The translations under genes were made by a program, and so were the position numbers. Positions 46,255 to 56,678 of a DNA stretch of 64,000 bases are shown piece after piece. The DNA is from Steinernema hermaphroditum (lineage: Eukaryota; Nematoda; Chromadorea; Rhabditida; Steinernematidae), in assembly GCA_030435675.1 (NCBI GenBank), contig CM059624.1, positions 2,256,769-2,320,768 on the forward strand, read 5' to 3'. Position 1 is the first letter of the stretch. Every line of letters starts with the position of its first letter. The notes below the pieces were generated by a model that saw only the letters and a list, made by a program, of their open reading frames with translations, searched no databases and was not told where the DNA came from.

Positions 46255-47608
46255 ATGGACTTGGAGAGCTGGCGAATGTTTTGTAGCTGCATTGTTTTCC
46301 TACTCTGTGCAGTTTCCATCGCTTGGTATGTCATGCTGATGTTCGCCCTTTGGAAATGTGCCCGAAAGAGCACAACATTCATTTTGTTGACAAGTCAAGG
46401 ATTCTGCGACATCTACGCCCTCAGTCAAGAGGCGTGGTTCAGTGTTCTCTCGATATGCGGTGTCAAGGTACAGAAAATGGATCACAATGAGTGACTGTGC
46501 TGACTTAAGGAAGAGACGTTTCTTCCCGATCGCTGGCTCAGCCTCATCCACGGATCCTTTGAGCTTATCTGCCTGCCTCACTACGTCATAATTGCACTGA
46601 ATAGATCGATGTTGCTGATTGATCCACATACGCTAAGCATCATCTTCAGCAAAAGGTGAGTTAGAAGTTTGGATTTTTTACTTCACATGTTACACATGTC
46701 ACATACTTCACTTTTTTACTTTCCCTTTGTGGGGGTAGCGTTCATTAATTAAGCTATGACTATGTGCCATTTTGAGCTCGATCTGAGGTGGGCACTTCGA
46801 CAGGATCCCATGTCAGAGCAAAATGTTTCAATAACTATACGCCATTTCAGAATAACGACTACGATTTGTGTATTTATGTGGATAATACCCATCGCCATAA
46901 ACGTGTACCTACACATTCAAGCCGACGATAACGATGATGGCTTCTTTGTATGTGCATTTTTTGTCGAAAATCGAAAACTCCTTTTAGCTCTATGACAGCG
47001 AAGAATACACGGTCAGTGGTGGCGCTGAAGATAGGCTCCAAACGACTCTCCAAAAGGTGTTCGACCTGTCATACTACGTCGTCGTCGGACTCCTCTTCAT
47101 CATGTACGGAATTGCCATCGCTGTCTATACATGTAGAGTTCAAAGTAAGCCACTGGCCTCTGTCACCAGCACATATCGTTGTAGAACTGTTCAAAATAGC
47201 CGCTTCGAGTGGATCCTCGCCGGTTGCCACCCAAAATGTCAGATCCACTTCGATCCCTTTGGAGCTGAGGCTGACCATAGTTTGTCTCTTCAATCTGGTC
47301 CCGGCTATAGTAAGGCTTGTTCCTCGTTCCGTGGCCAATTTGTGGATTTTCAGGTGAACACCGTGTACGATTTCGCACGACCCAACAGAACGCAGCCTGA
47401 AATCTTGTTTTACGCTATAATGAACGTCCTGGACAACAACATCAATTCGATTCTGCTACCCCTTTTCAGTCAGTTATTGAGGGAGACCCTCAAGAGGCAG
47501 ATGTCGATAGTGGTCTGTGGGAACAAGGTTAACATCATAGCAGTGGCGCCGACGCATGCATCCACACCAAGGTCCAGACAGACGGTTCTCACACGATCTG
47601 TGGCTTGA
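46255..47608 (+). CDS. Seven-transmembrane serpentine receptor
   Basis: Six phase-consistent exons: 46255-46467, 46510-46655, 46851-46947, 46988-47144, 47200-47353, 47389-47608; 328 aa, the normal length of nematode chemoreceptors. Helices: IVFLLCAVSIAWYVMLMF; ILLTSQGFCDIYAL; FELICLPHYVIIALNRS; ICVFMWIIPIAINVYL; YYVVVGLLFIMYGIAIAVY; LTIVCLFNLVPAIVRLV; FYAIMNVLDNNINSILLPLF. NRS after helix 3 stands where DRY-like motifs sit. Such receptors signal at the surface of sensory neurons; the ligand cannot be told. The subfamily was not assigned. The last intron would be only 35 nt. AATAAA follows the stop. Confidence 0.8.
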
Positions 47609-48149
47609 ACAATAGATAAAGCATAGCAAATAAAGCAGTATTGGCTGATGCACAAATAGCCTTTGAAAGGTTTACGCTTCTGTAATAAAAGCAAACAAAT
47701 AATGATGAAATGGAAACCGACACAGCAATGACAAGAAGTAACTAACTAACTAAGAGAAGCACTAGTTATCCCTTTCAGACGCAAAACGGTTACGTAGCAA
47801 GAGTCAGCTTATTTCTGCTCAAAGTCATTAAACGCTGGAATGCAAGCGAAATGCTTACACAAGTCAAAAAACTGCTCATTCCTTCTCAAAATTGCCAGCG
47901 TCAAGGTCAGTAAATGCACGCAGTAAGCAGCGCCTGCCGGTCCTACCGCTGATTACGTGAGAAAAAGACCCTGGGGGAAAAAGACCCGGGAGACTCGGAT
48001 GAAAACGATAAGTCAAATGATGCAGACTCTGCATGTCTGCATTGCAGACAGAATCGGCGTTTCGAGACCGACAAGAGACGAGACCGGAGTCAGCTGGTTT
48101 GGTTCAGTAAATAAGACAGTTCAACCAGCACCTGATTACATTTGCACAA

Positions 48150-48570
48150 AGTTATTTCCGAAACATCGAAAACGCTAGATCGGTCGACTCTCCACAAACC
48201 ATCCCGAAAAGGTCTAAAGGTACAAAGATCTTAGGGATCGCAATACGGCAACAAAAACGATAACAACAATTTTTCACGAAGCGCGCGAGAAGAAGAGCGA
48301 AGTGAAGAACATAAAACAGAGAGCTCCAGAGAGACCGTTCGCGGAGGGGACAAACAAACAAACAAACCAGCAAACTAACTAAGTAATCAAAAATGTTTCG
48401 CGTTTCGCGACCGATAGAAGACGAGACTGTCACCTGATTATATTTGCACAAAGTTGTTTCCGAAACATCGAAAACGCTAGATCGGTCGACTCTCCACAAA
48501 CCATCCCGAAAAGGTCTAAAGGTACAAAGATATCCCAAGATCTTAGGGATCGCAATACGGCAACAAAAAG
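48150..48570. repeat. Direct duplication, two ~110-bp copies ~295 bp apart
   Basis: 48149-48262 and 48448-48570 share CCGAAACATCGAAAACGCTA, GGTCGACTCTCCACAAACCA and onward to GCAATACGGCAACAAAAA almost without change; the second has an 8-10 bp insertion. A CAAACAAACAAAC run lies between. From 47609 to here I see no gene. Confidence 0.85.
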
Positions 48571-48615
48571 ACAAAACCAGCGATAACAACAATTTATTGT
48601 GGGTTGTTGGACACA

Positions 48616-50212
48616 CTAATTAGTATATTTACAAAAGGACACAAAAGAGCGGGCAAGACGCCACCACCTCGACTTCTCTTTGAACAACAAGTTGAGATTC
48701 CAATCGGTAACAGCCTGAAATAAACTATCAGTTTGCAAACGTGGCGGATGAAGCTTGCCTCTGTATCAATTCCAAGAACTGAGAAACGAACGGCCACGCC
48801 CCAGGAATAATTCATCTCCACTTCGAGCAGCAAACGACGATTCATCGTGGGATGATGGACGACAACACGTCCAGATTTCGAGCCTCGAAGGCGATTCCAA
48901 GCGGACTCTTCCACCAGCAGTACGACCTTCTGGCGTCCATTTAAGATATAGTCGCCGTTTCCTTCCACTTTCCACCGGAAAAGCAGAGACTTAAGCATAG
49001 GGTTGTCCATAATACTCCTCTAAAATTTGTGCCTTATTTGAAGCAAACTCAAGTAGATACCCTACCTTCGTCGTGAAAGCCACATGTGAGCCACGATTTT
49101 CGATTTCCAATGAAATGAGGTCCGGATGAACATCAAGTTGCAGAACTTGATAGCCGGACTTGGTCTTCACCTCCACGGGACCATACCACTCAACCATCTC
49201 CATCCAGTCTTTTTCCGAATCCAGAACCACTTCATCTAGGCAATGTGCAACGTCCATTCCATTCTGCAGCTTCCAAATCTTCGAATCGATCCAGTCGAAA
49301 TCCACAGAGGCATGCTGAAAATGCAGATAAGACAAGAAGTATGCAAAGCGGACATACCGAACGTCTGAAGCGGACAATACGCATCGATCCAGCGGCGAGA
49401 CCATTGAATGAAATAGAAGATCTCTTCGATGGATGCGCCAGATAGCCGCGGCTGGGCCTGTTCTTGCTTCTTAGTTTCTCCAGATCGCTGCTGGCGCCCC
49501 AGCTGACTTCCCTCTTTTCGTAGAATCCGTCAGAGCTCATCCAGGCTTCAATGAAAGCTTCAACTTCATCGCATCCGAAAGAGAGGCAAGGAACTTCGAT
49601 CTTCAGCGAAGTCTTCGTCTTCTTCTTGAACAGCGACAGCAGAGGTTCCAAGACACATCCCTTCTTGATATCGGCGCAGTCAAGACCCAGATAAATCAGC
49701 GATTCTTCCTGCTCGATGTACTGCTTGACGAAATCTTCCACCACGAATTGCTCTCCGCTGGCGCAGTCCCACAACCGAAGATCAGTGAAGGTCTTTTGCG
49801 TGACGTAGAGCAGCAGCACGGTAACATCCATTGCTGCAGGTCCCAGGCCTTCGACGACGAGCGAGCTGCGACTTCTTGGGACGACAGGAAGGCTGATGAT
49901 GTGCGCTACTTCCACTAAATCCGAAGGACGATGATCGTAGCCAATTGTCGAAATGTCGGAATGAATTCTGACAGCCGAAATCTGAGCGCGCTGCCAGTCC
50001 TGGAAGTCCCACGGCCCAGCAGATTGCTCATTGGAGAGACGCTTCTTGACGGACAGTTGGATCTGCTTGTCTTCAGAGATGTAAACGTCGATGTCAAGAA
50101 GGTAGAGTTCCACTGGGTGGCCTTCTTTGGCGGCGGCGTTCCATTCGACTGCCTTCGCGATGGCATCCATCTCCTTTAGAAGTAAGCGATGAATCATCGT
50201 CAGATGAGACAT
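48616..50212 (-). CDS. Uncharacterised F-box-associated-type family protein A
   Basis: Exons 50212-49358, 49314-49066, 49019-48759, 48714-48616, all phase 0, 487 aa. The last intron begins GC (AGAG|GCAAGC). The ATG follows TTTTCAG directly, so either trans-splicing or an upstream F-box-bearing exon precedes it. Shared with the paralogue at 52203-53518: WDFQDWQRA/WDFKNWRHA, HIISLPV/VISLPV, the phrase GYLAHPSKRSS/GYFVHRSKRSS, and DWIDSK/EWIDSK after an intron at the same place. Function unknown; the layout is that of nematode F-box-associated proteins. AATAAA just beyond the stop. Confidence 0.75.
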
Positions 50213-50837
50213 CTGAAAATGAGCGAATTGAATAATCACCGGAAACACGATACACGAACGGACTTACGACACACAGATGCGGAAGGAATAAGGGAGCAGC
50301 GATCTGATTGATTCAGCCAAACCACGCAAACAAACAAACGAACAAACAACGGAAGTTATGCGAGGGTGAAGTATGCTGTAGCTGCTCAGGATGAGTTCTG
50401 TTCTTCGTTCATCTCAAGGCGTGGTGCCGATGTGAAAACACGACCAATCAGAGCAGCCATCGCCTCGCAAAATGAAATGAGTAGACAGAAAACTGCAAAT
50501 CATGCAGACGGCGTTTTGAGACCAAGAGCGATCTCGAATTCTCGGGTCTCGAAACGCCGATTCTACCTTCGCCATTTGATTTCTCGTTTTCATCCGAGTC
50601 GGTCGCAGCGGTTAGATCTGCAGGTGCTGCATACTAGGCGCTACATTTATTGACTGACGCTGACAATGTGGACTGATCTAGCCGTAATTGTGACCGTTTC
50701 CGCCTGCTATCAATTGTCTACGTGTTGTAGAAGGTCAGTGGTTCATTCCTATATTTTCTATTGTGTGTGTCGATGTATTTGGGGTACATTGATCGAGTGG
50801 GGATGGAATCTTTATACATTCACACTTTACGATTTCG

Positions 50838-51413
50838 TTATTGTCCAGGCTGGCCGGGTTGCCCTGGCTGTCCTCCTTGTCCGCCCTGACCGCCTTGTCC
50901 ACCCGATCCTCCTTGTCCTGGTTGACCAGGACTCCCACCATCTCCACCTCGGCCACCATAACCGTAATAATATCCATTGTTACCGCTTTGAGGTTGGTAG
51001 CCATAGCCAGGTTGACCTGGCTGACCGGGCTGCCCTCCTTGACCACCCTGTCCTCCTTGTCCTGGTTGACCAGGGCTCCCACCATCTCCGCCTCGGCCTC
51101 CTTGTCCTTAATCAACGAATTAGACAAGGTCGGCTTGGTGTCAGCTTACCATAACCGTAATAATATCCATTGTATTCTTGATATCCGGGGTGGCCAGGTT
51201 GTCCGGGTTGGCCCGGCTGTCCGGGGCTGTATTGATAACGGGCGGACACTCCTAAAATGGTCATTTTGTCGACATTCTTGAGAAGGTACTCTGCCAAAGC
51301 TTCTAGCTTACATCAACGATGATTCAAGGCTCGGCTTACTGTCTTTTGAGAGCCTGGTATAGAACGAACTTACCCAAAGAGAGGAGGACGAGAAGGGCGA
51401 CGGTAAAACGCAT
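50838..51413 (-). CDS. Secreted Gly/Gln/Pro-repeat (collagen-like) protein
   Basis: Exons 51413-51374, 51251-51150, 51106-50838, 136 aa. Signal peptide MRFTVALLVLLSLG, then GQPGQPGQPGHPG repeats, a NGYYYGYG box occurring twice, and GGQGGQGGQ/GQPGQPG arrays to the end. The G-Q-P triplets are collagen-like, but tracts are short and the N-terminal Cys pattern of cuticle collagens is lacking. It probably forms part of an extracellular matrix, cuticle or secretion; inferred from composition only. Between 50213 and 50837 no gene is seen. Confidence 0.8.
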
Positions 51414-52202
51414 TTGGACGACAATGACAAAGGTGCCGCGAGTAGGGGCTTTTAAATAGTCGAGAAGGGCGGAATTCCGGAGTATCCGAAGTGCAATCCA
51501 AAAACGTGTTTGTTCGGCCCTTCTGCACTCTGTGGGTCGAATAGAGAGCAAAAAATGCGCATTGGAGTGCACTGTTGCCAAACATCACTGTTTGTTTGGG
51601 TGAATCATTTCCTTGGACGAATAAAGGTGAAAAACTTTGGAAGGTAACGGCTGAGGCCTCTCGGTTTCCTCCCAGACACTTCCTCTGTTTCTAGATTCAC
51701 CTGCAGTGCCATTATTTCTGATACAGCTAGGCCGGTCGATCTTTCGGAGCTGCTCCATCCTAGTCGATCCATGAAGGCGAAGGCTTCGGCGCGTAGAAGC
51801 GGAGAAGGAATGGTGAGCCAGCCTACGTGTGTGGAGGGGACTCAAACTCAACTAACAGTATTATTCCATTGTCAATCATTTTTGATCATGCAGTCGGTTC
51901 TTTCACGTGCTCCGAGTGTACCCGAATGTTCACAAGCTCGGAGGCCGACCAGTCCAAAAACGATAGGGTAGATAAATAAAAAGCCAGAAAAGGCCACCCC
52001 CCAAAGTCTCCATTGATAAAGGGGGCCTTTAAGCAACGGCTGTAGGCCCAACTGCTGCGCCGACTTGAATGACAAGGAGAAGTCAAATGATGCAGACAGA
52101 AATACTAAAATACACTTTGCGGGAAAATCCCACATTTCAGCACTGCTCAACTTCTTTGGCTTAAAAAGAAATAGACTCAAAACCAAAACGTCAATTTCCT
52201 AC
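51414..52202. other. Spacer with a hydrophobic minus-strand ORF
   Basis: A minus-strand ORF at 52169-51872 follows TTTTTAAG and reads PKKLSSAEMWDFPAK, then a hydrophobic stretch (LWGVAFSGFLFIYPIVFGLV). In phase it could be the last exon of family protein B, but the sequence does not resemble paralogue A's last exons. Confidence 0.3.
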
Positions 52203-53518
52203 CTTCGCTTCACAGATAACAAGTGTTTCTGGCCCTCTGCTGATCTCAAGAGTCGCAAAATTTGAAGGATGATCAATTGAAGGACCGTTCTTCAATTCTT
52301 CTACAGTACCGTACTTTTCAATGAACTTCCTCCATTCTTCGTCATTCATAAGCAGCTTCATCTTTCGCTTTCCTCGGTGGACGTACAATCCTTCGCCCTT
52401 TCTCCACTTTGAGTCTATCCATTCAAGGCTGACCGGTTCGTGCTGAAAGTGGAAAGCTGAACGACGAACATGACGAACACAGCAACACTTACCCAAGGCT
52501 CGAACTTGACGATCATCAAATATAGTTCACTGTCCGTAATGTGCAAGGATGACCGTTTGGAACGATGAACAAAATAGCCGTGGGCGCTCATTTCGCAACT
52601 TGCAGTCGAGTATTCACCTAAGCAAATCTCTTTGTAACCTCGATACACGCCACTGGACTCCTTCCAATGCGTGATGATGCCATCTCGTTCAGAAGGGGAA
52701 ATCGTGTCCAGATTGACGTCAAGTTTGAATGAATTCTTCCTTTTGAACAGCGCGATGATTCGTTCAGGTCCGTCTTCTAACTCCCAGACGTCTTTTATGT
52801 AAATCCGTAACTCTTCCAAGAAGACTTCTCCATCCAAGTAAGAGTACAAAAAATCGCCGACTTTCCCGCCCGAGCCATTCCAGCAGGTATTCCATTCAAG
52901 TGCAGAGAACGTCTTCTGGACGGAATTGGCCATATTCAGCGCAGAATCCAATTGGTAAGGACAGAGATAACTGAAACTGAGCGAACTGGGCTGCCTGGCT
53001 TCATCTTTTGAAGCGACTGGAAGGCTGATAACGCGGACGACCTCTTCGGAGTCAACTTGTGGATACGCCGTGGGTATAGCGCTGTCGTCTGCCCTCGGCC
53101 AACACGCATAAAACTTAACTTTGCCAAGCCTCGCATGCCGCCAATTCTTGAAGTCCCATTCAGCAATGGGTCTTGTCCCACCGAAGAGGCGCTTCTCGAT
53201 GTACATTTGAACCAGGATAGCGTTCTTCCGCTCATTTTCCAATCTGGGTCGTTTCGGCAATGCGCCATCCATCTCATCGTACTTGTTCTCGTACTCGTAC
53301 TCGTACTGGTACTCGTCATCGTCATCGTCATCGTACCCGTCGCAATCTCCCTGTTCTTGAAAGAGCACCTTCACGTCGAGCAGATAACGCTCTCGCAGAT
53401 GTACTCGTCAGCAGAAAAGATCCCGGTTTCCAACAGTGGCCTTGATGATAGTTTTGACGTCGCTCAGCGGCAGGAAATCGACGATATGATCGACGAGAGC
53501 ATGTGGCAAGAAGTCCAT
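52203..53518 (-). CDS. F-box-like family protein B with an in-frame TGA
   Basis: Exons 53518-52493 and 52442-52203, possibly continuing beyond. It starts MDFLPHALVDHIVDFLPLSD, a good F-box-like motif, five bases after TTATTTCAG. The frame then meets TGA at 53410-53408 and continues unbroken (LRERYLLDVKVLFQEQGD), through an Asp run and YEYEYE repeats into the part shared with family protein A. Either this is a nonsense mutation in a recently lost gene, or a weak 45-nt intron removes the stop. Everything after the stop is well preserved. If read through, about 420 residues. Confidence 0.55.
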
Positions 53519-53642
53519 TTCTTCTGAAATAAAGAACAAAATAAAAGCAGTGAGGCACTCATAAAGTACGCGAGAATTAGAGCGAAGTGAAGGACATAAT
53601 ATAAGAGCTAGCTCATTTCTTCTCATCTCAGTCAAGACGCAG

Positions 53643-54018
53643 ATAAGTCAGCGATTCCTCCTCCTCGATGTAGTACTTGACGAAGTCTTCCACCACGAAC
53701 TGCTCTCCGTTGGCGCAGTCCCACAGCCGGACGCTAATGAAGGTTTTCTGTGTGACGTCTACCATCAGCACGGCGACATCCATTTTTGCTGGCGACAGGA
53801 AGGCTGATGATGTGCGCCACTTCCATCAAATCCGAAGGACGGTGACTGGAGCAAATGAGAGGTGGATCTGCTTGTCTTCAGAGATGTAAACGTCGATGTC
53901 AAGAAGGTAGAGTTCCACTGGGTGGCCTTCTTTGGCGGCGGCGTTCCATTCGACTGCCTTCGCGATGGCATCCATCTCCTTTAGAAGTAAGTGATGAATC
54001 ATCGTCAGATGAGACATC
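53643..54018 (-). pseudogene. Collapsed copy of family protein A, exon 1
   Basis: The right part (53870-54018) is almost identical to the first codons of protein A (MSHLTMIH..LLLKEMDAIAK). The left part (53643-53760) matches codons near 49690-49800. The sequence between is deleted or scrambled. Upstream homology continues to about 54190, including the CAAACAAACGAACAAACAAC run. Not functional. Confidence 0.85.
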
Positions 54019-54390
54019 TGAAAATGAGCGAATTGAATAATAACCAGAAACACGATACGCGATCGGAATTACAACACACAAATGCGGAAAAAAGAGAGAA
54101 GCAGCGATCTGATTGGTTGACACAAACAAACGAACAAACAACGGAACTTATGCGAGAGTTAAGTATACTATAGTTGCTCAAGATAAAGCTGGTTCTGTTC
54201 TTTGTTCACTCTTTGTTTGCCACCTCCAAGATCGCTGTCACTGGAGATCATCCCTTTAATATTCTACATTACTTCGATTCTACATTACTTCGGATCGAGT
54301 TGTGCACGTTTCATATATTTCGGGTTTAATAGACAAAATTTATTGGATAAGATTCACCGGCTAGGGTCAAGACATAATGTCAGTACAATA

Positions 54391-56678
54391 TTAAATTTCG
54401 AAATTTGGATTGACGATGTTTCCCTTTGCAAGCTTCACTTCGTCCTTAAAAAGTCCATATTTCTGGAAATGGATTTTGAAGTCGGCGACGTGATTCATGG
54501 CCTTCTCCGATCGAAGAAAGGCGCACACAATGAAGATAATGACAAGAACTGACGCAATGAGATAAAGACGGAAATATGTTTCAGCCGTGGAGGGCGACAG
54601 GTACTTCCGGTCGATAAGTCCCAGATTGAATATTTCCTTATACATATCGATCAGATGGGCGTGGGCGCCCGATTCATTCAAGAAGCCCAGATGCTCTCGG
54701 GAGATGCCGAGCGTATGATTCTTGATGTAGTCGACGTAATAGTCAACGACACGTTCTTTCAGCTCGGGGAATCGGTTACCGTTCCACTGCCGGTCCTTCA
54801 GTGTGTCGAAAAGGGCGTCAACATCGTACCTGTCACCAAGGGTCGTCACCATTGCCCGATAGCGACCCTCGCTCAGTTCGTCAGGGACCGTGTCATTTGT
54901 TAGGAATAAATCGAGGGCGATTCCGAAGAGCTCATTGGAACGCTGCATGCCGATCCACTTGATCTGCTCCTTCGCTTTAGAAAACGATCGCTCGCGAGAG
55001 GGGTAATCGTTTGTATAACTCAAATGCTAAAGACCTTAATGTAGTCATATAATATACAGAGAATGCTTACGTTAGGGCCAACAGTTCCCATTTCTAGCAT
55101 TCCATTAAGATTGTGAACGTTTCGGATCGTTTCCCTTGCAGATTCAAAAACCTTCTGTAGTTGCTTAGTATATATATTCTCCATTTCAGTGTCGTTGTTC
55201 ATCTTCGCATCGACCACTTTCTCAACGACCACGAAAAAGCGCTCCAACATGGCGATTTGACTTTCGTGCTGGTAGGTCTCCTTGAGTTTCATGAACTTCT
55301 CGTCGGCTTCGAAGAGAGTGTCGTTCTTGGGATTGTCGCAAACGAAGACCATCTCGAGGTACTCGTTCTTTTCACCGCATTTCGCTCCCAGATCGTATTT
55401 CGACGGCTCTTTTCTACATTCGCTTTTGGCTCGAGCAAGCCATGTCGTCGCATTTTCGCATTTGGATTCGTAGTCTTGGGCGACAGCAATGCGATCGGAC
55501 CACGAGCCTTTAGGAACATCGAGTTCTTTGGCGCGTACGTAATCTTAAACAGATCGGTTATTGTGATTCAAAATGCAACTCAATGGTCAGTTATAAAGTC
55601 ACTGCATTAAAAATGATCACACTGTTCAAAGTTATATCAAAATAGCTTAGTTCATTGTCTTCGGCACTTAAATTTCTCCACAGACTACCATCCGAGAAAA
55701 AAAAATCATATAAACACCATTTGAAAGTTGCGGGCAATACAGGCAATATCGGAAACCGTACGATGCTGGCTTTTGTGGTCGAACTGGGGAACGTGTTCAT
55801 TTCTGGCCAAAAGGAGAACCTTCCGAAGCGATTACGCTTCAGTTTAGATTAAAATCCAAAACTCTGATGCTGATATGAACATCTTATCATTTAAACGCCC
55901 TTCGAAAGTTCTGCTCAAACCAATATAGCTTGTAAGAAGCTCATGTTCTTGGCCTATGGAGCAGGCTTTTGTGCTCGAACTGAGGATAGTGTTCGCTGTC
56001 ATTTTTCGTGTCTGGGTTCGAGTTCCCTCTCAGCCATTCTGTTTTAATTTTCTTTGTTTTGCATCTTGACTCGATACATAGACGAAGTCAACAAAGATTT
56101 ACTAGTTCGAGCACAAAAACCTCGGCTTAAATGGACTCATTTGAACGTGAATGTTCCAATGGCCAGGACGTGTAAACAGATAAAATTTTTGGAATATCTT
56201 ACCCCCTCTCCAGTAAATGTCGGCCCGATCTTAGGCGGAATATTTCGGGTTTATTCAAATGTGGTAACGACATATCGTCTGCAAAGTTAGCTAACAAAAA
56301 AGTGAAAAAACGCTCACCTTGGCACTTGAACAGCGTAGCTTTAACTTTGTCCTGTTCCGGCTTGCTCTCGTCCACCCAGTAATACCAAGGCACGTCCACA
56401 AGCAGTTCACGGGTTTTGTTCATGTTGACAGCGTAGGAGACGTTTGCGTAGCCGATGCGACACAGAGCACCGACTGCATCTAAACCGCAGTCGCCTAGCC
56501 CAGCGGGTCTTTCGACGAATTTCCGTGAGCTATTCGACCATACAAAGGCGACGGGTGCCCGCGTAGACGCCGCCCGTTTGCGGTGCATTGCGCAGGCGAT
56601 GACATTCTCGTAGGCATTCTCGTAGGTGGCTACTAGGCAACATGGTAAGAGTAGAAGAAGGCCGATGACCGATCGCAT
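54391..56678 (-). CDS. Type I membrane protein, family unknown
   Basis: Exons 56678-56318, 55543-55071, 55026-54391, phase-consistent, 489 aa. Signal peptide MRSVIGLLLLLPCCLVA, an ectodomain with scattered Cys and sequons (NVS, NKT, NAT), one C-terminal membrane helix (YLIASVLVIIFIVCAF) and a ~40-residue cytoplasmic tail. No known domain recognised. The 774-nt first intron contains a B-box-like GGGTTCGAGTTCCC (about 56013-56026). AATAAA on the minus strand near 54340. Confidence 0.8.

Noticed and set aside
50666..51154. Leu/Val/His-rich plus-strand ORF
   Set aside because: Antisense of the Gly/Gln/Pro-repeat protein.
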